A DNA stretch of 64,000 nt. Source: Rhodospirillales bacterium (GTDB taxonomy: Bacteria > Pseudomonadota > Alphaproteobacteria > Acetobacterales > Acetobacteraceae). The DNA is taken from assembly GCA_025362815.1 (NCBI GenBank), contig JANYFG010000049.1, positions 1 to 64,000 of the forward strand. The letters run 5' to 3'. Both the position numbers and the translations under genes were made by a program. The number at the start of each line of letters is the position of its first letter. Position 1 is the stretch's first letter. The notes under the pieces are model-generated. The model was given only the letters and a program-made list of their open reading frames with translations. It searched no databases and was not told the origin of the DNA. Shown here one piece after another: positions 40,509-50,250 of this stretch.

Positions 40509-41069
40509 ATGGCAGGCCCCGATTCGGATACGCGCGTTGTGGCCGAGACGAGCGCCGGGATGTTCGAGATATCCGTCCATCGGGACTGGTGCCCGCACGG
40601 CGCCGCCCGGTTTTTCCATTTGGTGCAGCTTGGATATTATGACGACTCGCGGTTCTTTCGGGTGGTTGCGGGCAAATGGGCGCAGTTCGGCATCGCAGGC
40701 ACGCCCGACGTGGCGCAGGCCTGGCGGGGCCGCACTATCTTGGACGACGCGATGGCACGCTCCAACATCAGGGGCTTCGTGGCCTTCGCCAACACCGGTC
40801 CGCACACTCGGTCGACCCAGGTTTTCATCAACCTCGGCGACAATGCCGGACAGAACGACGGAGAGGCCGGCTTCGCGCCGTTCGGCGAGGTGGTGGTGGG
40901 CATGGATGTGGTGGACAGGCTCTATGCCGGCTACGGGGAGACGTCGGGCGGGGGCATGCGGGCCGGGCACCAGGAGGCGTTGTTCGAGCACGGAAATCGC
41001 GTGCTCGATGCCGATTTTCCGAAGTTGGACCGACTGATCCGGTTGCGGACAAGGCCTCTGTCGAGGTAG
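40509..41069 (+). CDS. Cyclophilin-type peptidylprolyl isomerase
   Basis: 186 aa; FEISVHRDWCPHGAARFFHLVQLGYYDDSRFFRVVAGKWAQFGIAG, FVAFANTGPHTRSTQVFINLGDNA, FAPFGEVVVGMDVVDRLY. Confidence 0.9.
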   Translation: MAGPDSDTRVVAETSAGMFEISVHRDWCPHGAARFFHLVQLGYYDDSRFFRVVAGKWAQFGIAGTPDVAQAWRGRTILDDAMARSNIRGFVAFANTGPHTRSTQVFINLGDNAGQNDGEAGFAPFGEVVVGMDVVDRLYAGYGETSGGGMRAGHQEALFEHGNRVLDADFPKLDRLIRLRTRPLSR

Positions 41070-41133
41070 CCGAGGGGGCCGCTTCCTATCGCCATTCCGG
41101 CGGTGTCGGCGCGGCAAAACGGGGGAAAGTCGC

Positions 41134-41517
41134 ATGTTCAACCATATCATGATGGGCAGCAACGACATCGCGAAGTCGAAGACGTTCTACGATGCGATCA
41201 TCGGCGCCATGGGCGGCAAGCCGGCGGCGCAGGATGCCAAGGGGCGGCTGATCTACGTGCATCGCGGCGGTGTTCTGATGATCAGCAAGCCGATCGACGG
41301 CGCGGCGGCATGCGGCGCGAATGGCGGCACGGTGGGGTTTGCCGCCGCCAGCGCCGAGGAGGCCAATGCCTGGCACAAGGCGGGCGTCGCAGCCGGTGGC
41401 ACCGCTGTCGAGGATGCGCCAGGCGTGCGGCAGGGTAGCTCGGGCCCGCTGTATCTTGCGTATCTTCGTGATCCAGACGGTAACAAGCTGTGCGCGGTTC
41501 ATCGTCTTCCCGCCTAA
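41134..41517 (+). CDS. VOC-family (glyoxalase/bleomycin resistance-like) protein
   Basis: 127 aa; MFNHIMMGSNDIAKSKTFYDAIIGAMGGKPA, YLAYLRDPDGNKLCAVHRLP. Confidence 0.93.
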   Translation: MFNHIMMGSNDIAKSKTFYDAIIGAMGGKPAAQDAKGRLIYVHRGGVLMISKPIDGAAACGANGGTVGFAAASAEEANAWHKAGVAAGGTAVEDAPGVRQGSSGPLYLAYLRDPDGNKLCAVHRLPA

Positions 41518-41731
41518 CCGGCCCGGCGCTACGACCTGCGCGGCAGCGATGCCGCGCAGGTTGTCCGGCGGGGATGTAGCCCTTGTCGATGCAAGATCGC
41601 GTAATAAAAACAGTAACGGTTGAAGTATCCGAGCAAGCTTTGCAGTTGCGAGGCATTCGCATATTCGGTCTTTTAGTTGCTGCTTCAGACAAGCGCCCCT
41701 ATATGGGAAGCTGGAGCGAACGGAGTGTCGG

Positions 41732-42688
41732 ATGCGGAATTTCAATGAATTGTCGGAGCGCGAGATTCTGGCCCTGGCCATCAGCAGCGAGGAGGAGGAC
41801 GGCCGCATCTATGCCGACTTCGCCGAGCGCCTCGGCGGCGATTTTCCCGCCAGCGCTGTGGTTTTCAAGGAGATGGCGGCCGAGGAAAGCGACCATCGGC
41901 GCGTGCTGCTCGATCTTTATGTGGAGAAATTCGGCGAACATATCGTGCTGGTCCGAAGGCAGGATGTGCGCGGGTTCGTCAGCCGGAAACCGGTCTGGCA
42001 AAGTACGACCCTTGGGTTGGACGTTGTGCGCAAGCAGGCGGCCAGCATGGAGGCGGAGGCAGCGAATTTTTATCGCCAGGCGGCCGGACGCAGCACCGAT
42101 GCCACCATCCGCAAACTGTTGGGGGATTTGGCGGAGGTGGAGGCCGGGCATGGCATCACCGCCGATCGGCTGATGGAAAAGAACGTGACGGCGTCTGTGA
42201 AGGACACCGAAGATGACACCGAACGGCGCAACTTCGTGCTGCGCATCGTGCAGCCCGCCTTGGCCGGACTGATGGATGGCTCGGTCTCCACGTTGGCGCC
42301 GGTGTTCGCTGCGGTGTTCGCCACCGGCAACACGCATGACGCGTTTCTGATCGGCATGGCGGCCTCGATCGGCGCCGGAATTTCGATGGGGTTTGCCGAG
42401 GCGCTGTCTGACAACGGGTCTTTGACCGGGCGTGGCGCACCGTGGATTCGCGGCGGCATCTGCGGGGCGGCGACGACGCTGGGCGGAGTGGGCCACACGC
42501 TGCCGTTCCTGATCGACAATTTCAACACCGCGCTGACGGTCGCGATCTGCGTGGTGGTGGCGGAATTGGCTGTGATCACCTGGATCCGGTGCCGGTTCAT
42601 GGACACATCGCCGTTCTCGGCCGCACTGCAGGTAGGTTTTGGCGGCGCATTGGTGTTCGCCACGGGCATTCTCATCGGCGGCGGTTAA
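41732..42688 (+). CDS. mbfA: Membrane-bound ferritin (ferritin-like domain fused to VIT1-type domain), MbfA-like
   Basis: 318 aa; rubrerythrin-like N-terminus MRNFNELSEREILALAISSEEEDGRIYADFAERL, then VIT-type membrane segment LVQPALAGLMDGSVSTLAPVFAAVFATGNTHDAFLIGMAASIGAGISMGFAEALSDNG. Confidence 0.9.
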   Translation: MRNFNELSEREILALAISSEEEDGRIYADFAERLGGDFPASAVVFKEMAAEESDHRRVLLDLYVEKFGEHIVLVRRQDVRGFVSRKPVWQSTTLGLDVVRKQAASMEAEAANFYRQAAGRSTDATIRKLLGDLAEVEAGHGITADRLMEKNVTASVKDTEDDTERRNFVLRIVQPALAGLMDGSVSTLAPVFAAVFATGNTHDAFLIGMAASIGAGISMGFAEALSDNGSLTGRGAPWIRGGICGAATTLGGVGHTLPFLIDNFNTALTVAICVVVAELAVITWIRCRFMDTSPFSAALQVGFGGALVFATGILIGGG

Positions 42689-42698
42689 GGATCCATCT

Positions 42699-43220
42699 AT
42701 GCCTGGCAATATAGTCTATGATCGCCGCACCGTTGTTTTGCACTGGCTCACCGCGTTGCTTGTAGTCACGTTGTGGGGCCTGGCGCAGGTGATCGATTTC
42801 TTTCCCAACGCGCTTCGGGTCTATCCACGCTCGACGCATATCCTGTTGGGGGTGGCCCTGGCGGTGATCTATATGACGCGCGTTGTCTGGCGTGCCACCG
42901 GGGGACGGAGGCTGCCCCCTGCGGATGGCGGTCTGCGCGGGCTGGCGGCGAAAGCGGCGCATTACGGGCTCTATGCGCTCGTGCTGGCCGTGCTGGTGCT
43001 GGGCATCAGCTACGAGGCCGTGCGGGCGGACAACATCCTCAATGTGTTCCGCCTTCCATCTGTCGCGCCCGGTGACAAAGGTCTGCGCAACCTGCTGGGG
43101 GACTGGCATGGCACGGCGGCCAACGCGGTGCTTATTCTGGCGGGACTTCACGCTGCCGCCGCGTTGTTTCATCAATTCGTGCTGAAGGACAATCTGCTGC
43201 ACCGGATGACGCGCGGGTGA
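42699..43220 (+). CDS. Cytochrome b561
   Basis: 173 aa; YDRRTVVLHWLTALLVVTLWGLAQVIDFFP, HILLGVALAVIYMTRVVWRATGG, NAVLILAGLHAAAALFHQFVLKDNLLHRM. Confidence 0.93.
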   Translation: MPGNIVYDRRTVVLHWLTALLVVTLWGLAQVIDFFPNALRVYPRSTHILLGVALAVIYMTRVVWRATGGRRLPPADGGLRGLAAKAAHYGLYALVLAVLVLGISYEAVRADNILNVFRLPSVAPGDKGLRNLLGDWHGTAANAVLILAGLHAAAALFHQFVLKDNLLHRMTRG

Positions 43221-43247
43221 TCGGCCGCCGCGGCCATCTTATGTGCT

Positions 43248-44249
43248 CTATGTTGCGGCGGCTTCCGCCTGGCGCAGAATACGGATAAAATTGCCGCCCC
43301 ACAGGGCGGCGATCGCGGCGGCGTCGTAGCCGCGCTTCACCAATTCGGTCGTCATGGCGGCGCATTCGGCGGCGTCTCGCCAATTCGTAAAACCGCCGCC
43401 GCCGTCGAAGTCCGATGATATGCCGACATGGGCGAGGCCGATCCGCTTGACGGCGTAATCGATGTGATCGACGTAGTCCTGCGGCGTGATCTGCTCGGGT
43501 TTGGCGCCGGCGCGCAGAAAGCCGCTGACGGCGGTGATGTTGATCATGCCGCCGACATCGCGGAGCGCGTCGAGCTGTTCATCGTCGAGATTGCGGGGGT
43601 TGTCGCACAGGGCCTTGATGCAGGAATGCGTGGACATGACGGGCGTGCGGGATGCTTCGGCGGCCTGCAGCATGGACGCCTTCGACACATGGGCGATGTC
43701 GATCATCATTCCCAGCCGGTTCATCTCGGCGATCGCGGCGCGGCCCGTCTCGGACAAGCCGCCGTGCAGGGTGGGGCCATCGCCGAGATCGGCACGCGGA
43801 TTGGAGCTGTCGGCCAGCATGTTGTGGCCGTTATGGGTGAGTGTCATGTAGCGCGCGCCACGGGCGGCGAACGCGGCGAGGCGGGAGATGTCGCCGCCCA
43901 ACGCGTGGCCGTTTTCAACGCAGGGCACAATCACGGTGGCGCCAGCACGATGGGCGGCCTCGATCGCGTCGGCGGAGGTGCAGACGCGGGCACGGTCCTG
44001 GCCCATGACGCGGATGTGGTCGAGCATGGCGATGGCGCGGGCATAGGCCGCTTCGTGCCCCTCTGGCGTTATGGGACCTTGCGGGACGTAGGCGGCAAAG
44101 CAGCCGGCGACCATGTGGCCGCGCTGCATCTTGGGCAGATCCACACGACGCTTGGTCTGATCGAGAAAACCCGGCCCGTCGGGCCAGGGGATGTCGATAT
44201 GGGTGTCGATGGTCAGGAGCGTGGCGTGCAGGGCGATGGGATCGGTCAT
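43248..44249 (-). CDS. Membrane dipeptidase (peptidase M19 family)
   Basis: 333 aa; TIDTHIDIPWP, MTLTHNGHNMLADSS, RLGMMIDIAHVSKASMLQAAEASRTPVMSTHSCIKALCDNPRNLDDEQLDAL, HVGISSDFDGGGG. Confidence 0.93.
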   Translation of the reverse strand: MTDPIALHATLLTIDTHIDIPWPDGPGFLDQTKRRVDLPKMQRGHMVAGCFAAYVPQGPITPEGHEAAYARAIAMLDHIRVMGQDRARVCTSADAIEAAHRAGATVIVPCVENGHALGGDISRLAAFAARGARYMTLTHNGHNMLADSSNPRADLGDGPTLHGGLSETGRAAIAEMNRLGMMIDIAHVSKASMLQAAEASRTPVMSTHSCIKALCDNPRNLDDEQLDALRDVGGMINITAVSGFLRAGAKPEQITPQDYVDHIDYAVKRIGLAHVGISSDFDGGGGFTNWRDAAECAAMTTELVKRGYDAAAIAALWGGNFIRILRQAEAAAT

Positions 44250-44313
44250 GCCACAAGCGTCGGGGCCCGAACCCGTTTGGTCAAGTCTGTTTGGACTTCG
44301 TGTGGGGGTGGGG

Positions 44314-45240
44314 TCAGAAGCCCACCATGTCTCCGCCCTTCAGCTTCAGAATCTCCCGGGCCTCGGCGGGTGTTGCGATTTCGAGGCTGAGGTCTTCCAG
44401 GATGCGGCGGATCTTGGCCACCTGCTGGGCGTTGGACGTGGCCATCTTGCCTTTGCCGATATACAGGCTGTCCTCCAGCCCCACCCGCACATTGCCGCCC
44501 ATAATTCCCGCCATCGTGCAGAAGCTCATCTGATGGCGGCCGGCGGCGAGGACGGACCAGACATAGTCGGTACCGAACAATTTGTTCGCGGTCTCGCGCA
44601 TGAAGACGAGGTTGCTGATATCGGGGCCGATGCCGCCGGTGATGCCGAAGATGGACTGCACGAAGAACGGCGGTTCGATCCAGCCTTTGTCGGCGCAATG
44701 GGCGAGGTTGTAGAGATGGCCGATATCGTAGCACTCGAATTCGAACTTCGTGCCGCAGCCTTTGCCGAGTTGATCGGTGATCGATTCGAGGTCGGCGAAG
44801 GTGTTGCGGAAGATGAAGTTGGTGGTGTTTTCGAGGTATGGCTTTTCCCAGGCGTGCTTCCAGGTTTTGATCTTTGCGGCGGCGGCGGAAATGTTGAAGT
44901 TCATGCTGCCCATGTTGAGGCTGCACATTTCCGGTTTGGCCTTCAACGGCGCTTCCAGCCGCTGCGCCACCGTCATGTTCAGGCCGCCGCCGGTGGTGAT
45001 GTTGATCACCGCATCGGTCGATTGCTTGATAACGGGCAGGAACTGGTCGAACACCGCGGGGCTGGGCGTGGGCTCGCCGGTCACGGCGTCGCGCGCGTGC
45101 AGATGGATGATGGCGGCCCCGGCCTCCGCCGCCTCGATGGAGGCGCGGGCGATCTCGTCTGGCGTGATCGGCAGCGCGTCGGACATCGACGGCGTGTGAA
45201 TCGCGCCGGTGATGGCGCAACTGATGATGACCTTGGACAT
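44314..45240 (-). CDS. BKACE family (3-keto-5-aminohexanoate cleavage) protein
   Basis: 308 aa; VIISCAITGAIHTPSMSDALPITPDEIARASIEAAEAGAAIIHLHARDAVTGEPTPSPAVFDQFLPVIKQSTDAVINITTGGG, NVRVGLEDSLYIGKGKMATSNAQQV. Confidence 0.95.
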   Translation of the reverse strand: MSKVIISCAITGAIHTPSMSDALPITPDEIARASIEAAEAGAAIIHLHARDAVTGEPTPSPAVFDQFLPVIKQSTDAVINITTGGGLNMTVAQRLEAPLKAKPEMCSLNMGSMNFNISAAAAKIKTWKHAWEKPYLENTTNFIFRNTFADLESITDQLGKGCGTKFEFECYDIGHLYNLAHCADKGWIEPPFFVQSIFGITGGIGPDISNLVFMRETANKLFGTDYVWSVLAAGRHQMSFCTMAGIMGGNVRVGLEDSLYIGKGKMATSNAQQVAKIRRILEDLSLEIATPAEAREILKLKGGDMVGF

Positions 45241-45310
45241 GGCCCGCTCCCTTTATGCGTTCTCGTTGCAGCGAGACTGCACGCAGGGAGCGTGGTTGGC
45301 TAGCTTTCGC

Positions 45311-45475
45311 TCAGCTGCGGGCGGCATGCTTGCGGATGGTGGCCTTGGCGGTTTTGGCGGCGGATTTGTGTTTCTTTTTCGCCGTGGTGGAACTTGCGGC
45401 TTCGGCGGCGGTGGCCGAGACGATCAGCGCGGCGGCGATGACGGGGGCGGAGAAGAACGCGCGGCGTGCGAGCAT
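45311..45475 (-). CDS. Small exported lysine/alanine-rich basic peptide
   Basis: MLARRAFFSAPVIAAALIVSATAAEAASSTTAKKKHKSAAKTAKATIRKHAARS; signal-peptide-like N-terminus with AEA cleavage context. Confidence 0.55.
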   Translation of the reverse strand: MLARRAFFSAPVIAAALIVSATAAEAASSTTAKKKHKSAAKTAKATIRKHAARS

Positions 45476-45596
45476 GGGGTTGGTTCCATTTGGTTCAGAG
45501 CGCCATAGAGGAACGGCGCTCATGCATTTGAAACCTATGGCCCTTTTTTCCCGGCAAGTGCAAGGGCGTACGAATGCGTACGCCGCATCCTTGGGT

Positions 45597-46049
45597 CTAT
45601 AATAGCCCGAGTGACTGCAGCGAACGGCGCATCGCCTCGGGCAGTTCGTCTGAGAACGCGGCCATGCTGCGATCGAGGTCGGGCGGTGCCGTGTCGGCCG
45701 TCATGTAGCGCCAGCCCTGGAACGCGCGCATGGGGGTGGCGTGTACCGGCACCAGTGTGGTGTCCAGCACCAGGCCGGCGCAGGTGGTGTTGTCGTCCCA
45801 GCGGTCGTCGATGATGTCGGTGATGCGCTGGCGCACCAGAACGGCGCCGGCGACCACCCAGTATAGCGATCCGCCATCGACGACCTCGTCGCGACGGCGG
45901 GGAAAGTTGCGGGTCTGGTGGCGCAGCGGCGGCCGCGCGGCGCCTCTTGCTTCCTGCACCGCGCGAAGGTGCGCGATGTCACGTATCCCCACGGCCAGCT
46001 TGACGATATGCAGCATGGTGGCGATGTGCGCCCGCTGGGTATGAGACAC
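45597..46049 (-). CDS. DUF1489-like protein
   Basis: 150 aa; MLHIVKLAVGIRDIAHLRAVQEARGAARPPLRHQTRNFPRRRDEVVDGGSLYWVVAGAVLVRQRITDIIDDRWDDNTTCAGLVLD. Confidence 0.8.
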   Translation of the reverse strand: MSHTQRAHIATMLHIVKLAVGIRDIAHLRAVQEARGAARPPLRHQTRNFPRRRDEVVDGGSLYWVVAGAVLVRQRITDIIDDRWDDNTTCAGLVLDTTLVPVHATPMRAFQGWRYMTADTAPPDLDRSMAAFSDELPEAMRRSLQSLGLL

Positions 46050-46063
46050 AAGGGAGAAAGCCG

Positions 46064-46474
46064 ATGCCGGATGGCAGTGCGGGATACGGGCGCGGACCGG
46101 AGCGGCCGACGGCGCGCAATGTGCTGGGCGGCACGCTTGCGATCTGTTCGGTTTCGCCGATGACGGGGTTCACCCGCAACGGGTGCTGCGACACGATGGT
46201 GCAGGACGTCGGCAGCCATACCGTTTGCGCGGTGATGGATGCCGCGTTCCTGCGAGCCAGCGTCGCGGCCGGCAACGACCTGTTGACGCCGAGGCCGGAA
46301 TACGGCTTTCCTGGTCTGAAGCCGGGCGATCGCTGGTGCCTGTGCGCGCCGCGCTGGCAGGAGGCGCTGGCGTCTGGCCATGCTCCTTGCGTCGTGCTGG
46401 AGGCGACGCATGAGGGCGCGTTGCTGCACTGCTCCCTCGCGGACCTGCAGCGACATGCCGTGGCAGCTGGATGA
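46064..46474 (+). CDS. DUF2237-like protein
   Basis: 136 aa; NVLGGTLAICSVSPMTGFTRNGCCDTMVQDVGSHTVCAVMDAAFLRASVAAGNDLLTPRPEYGFPGLKPGDRWCLCAPRWQEALASGHAPCVVLEATHE. Confidence 0.85.
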   Translation: MPDGSAGYGRGPERPTARNVLGGTLAICSVSPMTGFTRNGCCDTMVQDVGSHTVCAVMDAAFLRASVAAGNDLLTPRPEYGFPGLKPGDRWCLCAPRWQEALASGHAPCVVLEATHEGALLHCSLADLQRHAVAAG

Positions 46475-46580
46475 GAATTTGCCGCCCAGGGCAAAACTGA
46501 CCATTGATCTTGCGCGAAACGCAGGGCACCTTCCCGTCCCGTGCGGGTCTGGCCCGCTTTCACCTTTAGGATGACACGCA

Positions 46581-47603
46581 ATGATGCGACTGACCCTCAC
46601 CGGCGGCATGATGGCAACTGCACTTCTCGCTGCCGCTCCCACGTACGCACAGCCGTCCGGCTCGGCGACGCTGGACGCCGTGAAGGCGCGCGGCATGGTG
46701 ATCTGTGGCATTGCCGGCGCCGTTCCAGGTTTCTCGCTGCCCGACAGCCAGGGTGTGATGCGCGGCATCGACGCCGACAGCTGCCGCAACGTGGCCGCGG
46801 CCGCCTTGGGCGACGCGACCAAAATCAAGTTCACCGCGCTGACCACCACCAACCGCTTCACCGCGCTGCAGTCTGGCGAAGTGGATCTTCTGGTGCGCTC
46901 CACCACCTGGACCCTGGGCCGTGAAGCCAATCTCGGCCTCGAATTCGCCGGCATCAACTATTACGATGGGACCGGCTTTCTGGTGAAGAAGTCGCTGGGC
47001 GTGAAAGGCGCCAAGGAAATGGATGGCGCGACCATCTGCGTTCAGCCTGGCACCAGCACAGAGCTCGCGATCTCGGACTATTTCCGTCAGAGCAAGATGA
47101 AGTTCACCCCGATCCTGATCCAGGATCTGGCCGAAATTCAAAGCGCCTTCCTGTCGGGCCGCTGCGACAGCTACTCCACCGATAGCTCGGCGCTGGCGAC
47201 CTTCCGTGCCACCCAGCCGAACAAGGACGATTTTGTGCTGCTGCCCGACATCATCAGCAAGGAGCCGTTGGGCTACGTGGTCCGCAAAGGCGACGACAAG
47301 TGGTTCGACATCGTGCGGTGGACGTATTTCGCCACCGTTGCCGCCGAGGAATACGGCATCGACAGCAAAAACGTTGATGAGAAGCTTAAAGACACCAATC
47401 CCGACGTGCGCCGTCTGCTCGGCCTCGAAGGCGACATGGGCAAGGCTTTGGCTATCGACAACAAGTGGGCGTACAACGTCGTCAAGCAGGTTGGAAACTT
47501 CGGCGAGACCTGGGACCGTAACATCACGGTGCTTGGGGTGCCGCGTGGCATCAACAACATCTGGAACAAGGGCGGTCTGCACTACGCTCCGCCGATCCGC
47601 TAA
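46581..47603 (+). CDS. aapJ: General L-amino-acid ABC transporter substrate-binding protein
   Basis: 340 aa; signal peptide; TLDAVKARGMVICGIAGAVPGFSLPDSQGVMRGIDADSCRNVAAAALGDATKIKFTALTTTNRFTALQSGEVDLLVRSTTWTLGRE. Confidence 0.96.
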   Translation: MMRLTLTGGMMATALLAAAPTYAQPSGSATLDAVKARGMVICGIAGAVPGFSLPDSQGVMRGIDADSCRNVAAAALGDATKIKFTALTTTNRFTALQSGEVDLLVRSTTWTLGREANLGLEFAGINYYDGTGFLVKKSLGVKGAKEMDGATICVQPGTSTELAISDYFRQSKMKFTPILIQDLAEIQSAFLSGRCDSYSTDSSALATFRATQPNKDDFVLLPDIISKEPLGYVVRKGDDKWFDIVRWTYFATVAAEEYGIDSKNVDEKLKDTNPDVRRLLGLEGDMGKALAIDNKWAYNVVKQVGNFGETWDRNITVLGVPRGINNIWNKGGLHYAPPIR

Positions 47604-47621
47604 ATCTTCCATCACAAACGA

Positions 47622-47651
47622 GCCGCTTCGGACATCCGAAGCGGCTTTTTT
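47622..47651 (+). terminator. Rho-independent terminator/attenuator between aapJ and aapQ
   Basis: GCCGCTTCGG-ACAT-CCGAAGCGGC followed by TTTTTT. Confidence 0.92.
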
Positions 47652-47870
47652 GTGCAAACACCACGAAGACGCATTGATCTGTCACGCCATTTGACGGCAG
47701 AGTTTTGGCCTGCGTCTGGCGCAGATCTGACTTCGGTCGGGCCGCGGGTCGGCGGAGGTTGCGCGGCATGACGTTTGCTTGGTTTGGACGCGGAGCTTCT
47801 GTGCCCGCAGCGTCGCTTGCGCATTGGAATCAATCTCTGTTTGCGGCCGGCGCCGTAGGAAAGATGCACG

Positions 47871-49079
47871 ATGTCATCAACTTTTGATCCGCGACTTGCC
47901 AATGCGCGGATCGCCCCGAAGCGTGGCATCCGCCTGTCCTGGTCCGATCCGAAGTTTCGCAACATCATCTTTCAGATCCTGATCGTCTCCGCCCTGGGGC
48001 TTGCCATCTGGTATGTTGCGCACAACACGCAGCGCAATCTTGAGATCCAGCGCGTGGCCACCGGGTTCGGCTTTCTGGGTCGCACCGCCGGCATACCGAT
48101 CGGCGAGGCGCTGGTGCCCTACGATCCCGCGGTCAACACCTACGGTCGCGCGCTTGTGGTGGGGCTGCTGAACACGCTGAAAGTGGCGGTGATCGGGATC
48201 GTGCTGTCCACCATCCTTGGCACGATCGTGGGCATTTGCAGACTGTCCAAGAACTGGCTCATTTCCAGGATTTCGGCCGTTTACGTGGAGACCCTGCGCG
48301 ACATTCCGGTGCTGCTGCAGCTGCTGCTTTGGTACACCTTGCTGCAGGGCCTGCCGGCGCCTCGCCAGGCGATCAATATCGGCGATGCGGTATTCCTGTC
48401 GAACCGCGGCCTGAAAATGCCGCTGATCGAGTGGCAGGACGCGCATTGGTGGACACTGGCGGCATTCGTGCTCGGCGCCTTGGGAACCTTGGCCTGGAAC
48501 CGAACGGCATTGCGTCAGCGCGACGAGACGGGCAAGAAGCCGCCGGTGTGGCCGGCCGCGCTGGGCCTGATGGTGCTGTTGCCGGTGCTTGTATGGGCAT
48601 CGCTGGGTGCGCCCTTTGCCATTGAATATCCGGCTCTGCGTGGTTTCAACTTTTCGGGCGGCGGTATTATCTCGCCGGAATACTTCGCGCTTCTGTTGGG
48701 TCTGACGATCTACACCTCGGCCTATATCGCTGAAATCGTGAGGTCCGGTATTCAGGCCGTGCCGCGCGGCCAGTGGGAGGCCGCCGGCGCGCTGGGTCTG
48801 CGCCAGGGTGCCGTTCTGCGGCTGATCGTTCTGCCGCAAGCCACCCGCGTCATCATCCCGCCGATGACCAGCCAGTATCTCAACATCACCAAGAACAGTT
48901 CGCTTGCGGTTGCCATCGGCTTTCAGGATGTGGTCTCGCTGTCGCAGACAACCCTCAATCAAACCGGTCAGGCGATCGAAGGCGTGGCCATCGTGATGGC
49001 CGTGTTCCTGACCATCAGCCTTTCGATCAGTCTGTTCATGAACTGGTATAACGCGCGCATCGCGCTGACAGAGCGTTGA
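47871..49079 (+). CDS. aapQ: General L-amino-acid ABC transporter permease
   Basis: 402 aa; WYVAHNTQRNLEIQRVATGFGFLGRTAGIPIGEALVPYDP, ETLRDIPVLLQLLLWYTLLQ, EIVRSGIQAVPRGQWEAAGALGLRQG. Confidence 0.95.
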   Translation: MSSTFDPRLANARIAPKRGIRLSWSDPKFRNIIFQILIVSALGLAIWYVAHNTQRNLEIQRVATGFGFLGRTAGIPIGEALVPYDPAVNTYGRALVVGLLNTLKVAVIGIVLSTILGTIVGICRLSKNWLISRISAVYVETLRDIPVLLQLLLWYTLLQGLPAPRQAINIGDAVFLSNRGLKMPLIEWQDAHWWTLAAFVLGALGTLAWNRTALRQRDETGKKPPVWPAALGLMVLLPVLVWASLGAPFAIEYPALRGFNFSGGGIISPEYFALLLGLTIYTSAYIAEIVRSGIQAVPRGQWEAAGALGLRQGAVLRLIVLPQATRVIIPPMTSQYLNITKNSSLAVAIGFQDVVSLSQTTLNQTGQAIEGVAIVMAVFLTISLSISLFMNWYNARIALTER

Positions 49080-49083
49080 GACA

Positions 49084-50238
49084 ATGACAATGCCAGGCAA
49101 TAGCGCCCCAGCTGCCCTCCATGCCCCGATCGACGCGCGCGATCGCCCGCCGAGCAGCGTCTATGGGCCCGTGGCCTGGATGCGGGCCAACCTGTTCAAC
49201 GGCTGGCTTTCCAGTGGCGTGACGATCCTGTTCGGCTACCTGATCATTCGCGCGGCCATCGGGTTCGTCGACTGGGGCTTTCTGAACGCGATCTGGACGG
49301 TGCCGGCGCTACCGAACGGCAATCCTGATCCCGCCACCTGCCGCGCGGTGCGCGGCACGGGCGCCTGCTGGGCCGCCGTGGGCGACAAATGGCGGTTCAT
49401 AACGTTCGGCCGTTATCCCTACGATCAACAATGGCGCCCCGGCATCTGCATCGCCTTGTTTCTGAGCCTGTATGTCATGTCGGCGATGCGGCAGTTTTGG
49501 CGGAAAGAACTCGCGTTTATCTGGCTTGGCATACTCACTCTCATCGGCGTGTTGATGTGGGGCGGTGTGCTCGGCCTGCGCTATGTGCCGCAGGACGAAT
49601 GGGGCGGCCTGCCCATCACGTTGATCCTCGCGACGTTTGGCCTCGCGTTCGCCTTTCCGCTGGCCGTGTTCGTGGCCCTCGGCCGGCGCTCCACCCAAAT
49701 GCCGGCGGTGAAGCTCATTTGCGTGCTCTACGTCGAACTTATTCGCGGCGTGCCACTGGTGGCGTTGCTGTTCATGGCCAGCGTGATGCTGCCGCTGTTC
49801 CTGCCATCCGGCATGAACATCGACAAACTGCTGCGCGCGCAGATCGCCATCATTCTGTTCGTCGGGGCCTATGTGGCCGAGGTTATCCGTGGCGGCCTGC
49901 AGGCGCTGCCGAAAGGCCAGGCCGAAGCTGCCGATGCCCTGGGATTGTCCTACTGGCAGAAAACGATGCGAATTACCCTGCCGCAAGCATTGCGCCTGGT
50001 GATTCCGCCGTTGGTCAATACCTTTATCGGATTTTTCAAAGATACGTCCCTGGTACTGATCATCGGTATTTTCGATTTGCTGACATCCGGCAAGACTGCG
50101 ATGTCTGATCCCACCTGGCAGGGCAGTTCGACCGAAATCTATATCGTTATGGCGATCGTCTACTTCGGGTTCTGTTTTGCCATGTCAACATACAGCCGCA
50201 GTGTGGAGCGTAAGCTCGACAGCGCGCATAATCGCTAA
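49084..50238 (+). CDS. aapM: General L-amino-acid ABC transporter permease
   Basis: 384 aa; YVELIRGVPLVALLFMASVMLPLFLPSGMNIDKLLRAQIAIILFVGAYVAEVIRGGLQALPKGQAEAADALGLSYWQ. Confidence 0.95.
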   Translation: MTMPGNSAPAALHAPIDARDRPPSSVYGPVAWMRANLFNGWLSSGVTILFGYLIIRAAIGFVDWGFLNAIWTVPALPNGNPDPATCRAVRGTGACWAAVGDKWRFITFGRYPYDQQWRPGICIALFLSLYVMSAMRQFWRKELAFIWLGILTLIGVLMWGGVLGLRYVPQDEWGGLPITLILATFGLAFAFPLAVFVALGRRSTQMPAVKLICVLYVELIRGVPLVALLFMASVMLPLFLPSGMNIDKLLRAQIAIILFVGAYVAEVIRGGLQALPKGQAEAADALGLSYWQKTMRITLPQALRLVIPPLVNTFIGFFKDTSLVLIIGIFDLLTSGKTAMSDPTWQGSSTEIYIVMAIVYFGFCFAMSTYSRSVERKLDSAHNR

Positions 50239-50250
50239 GAGGATAAAGCC

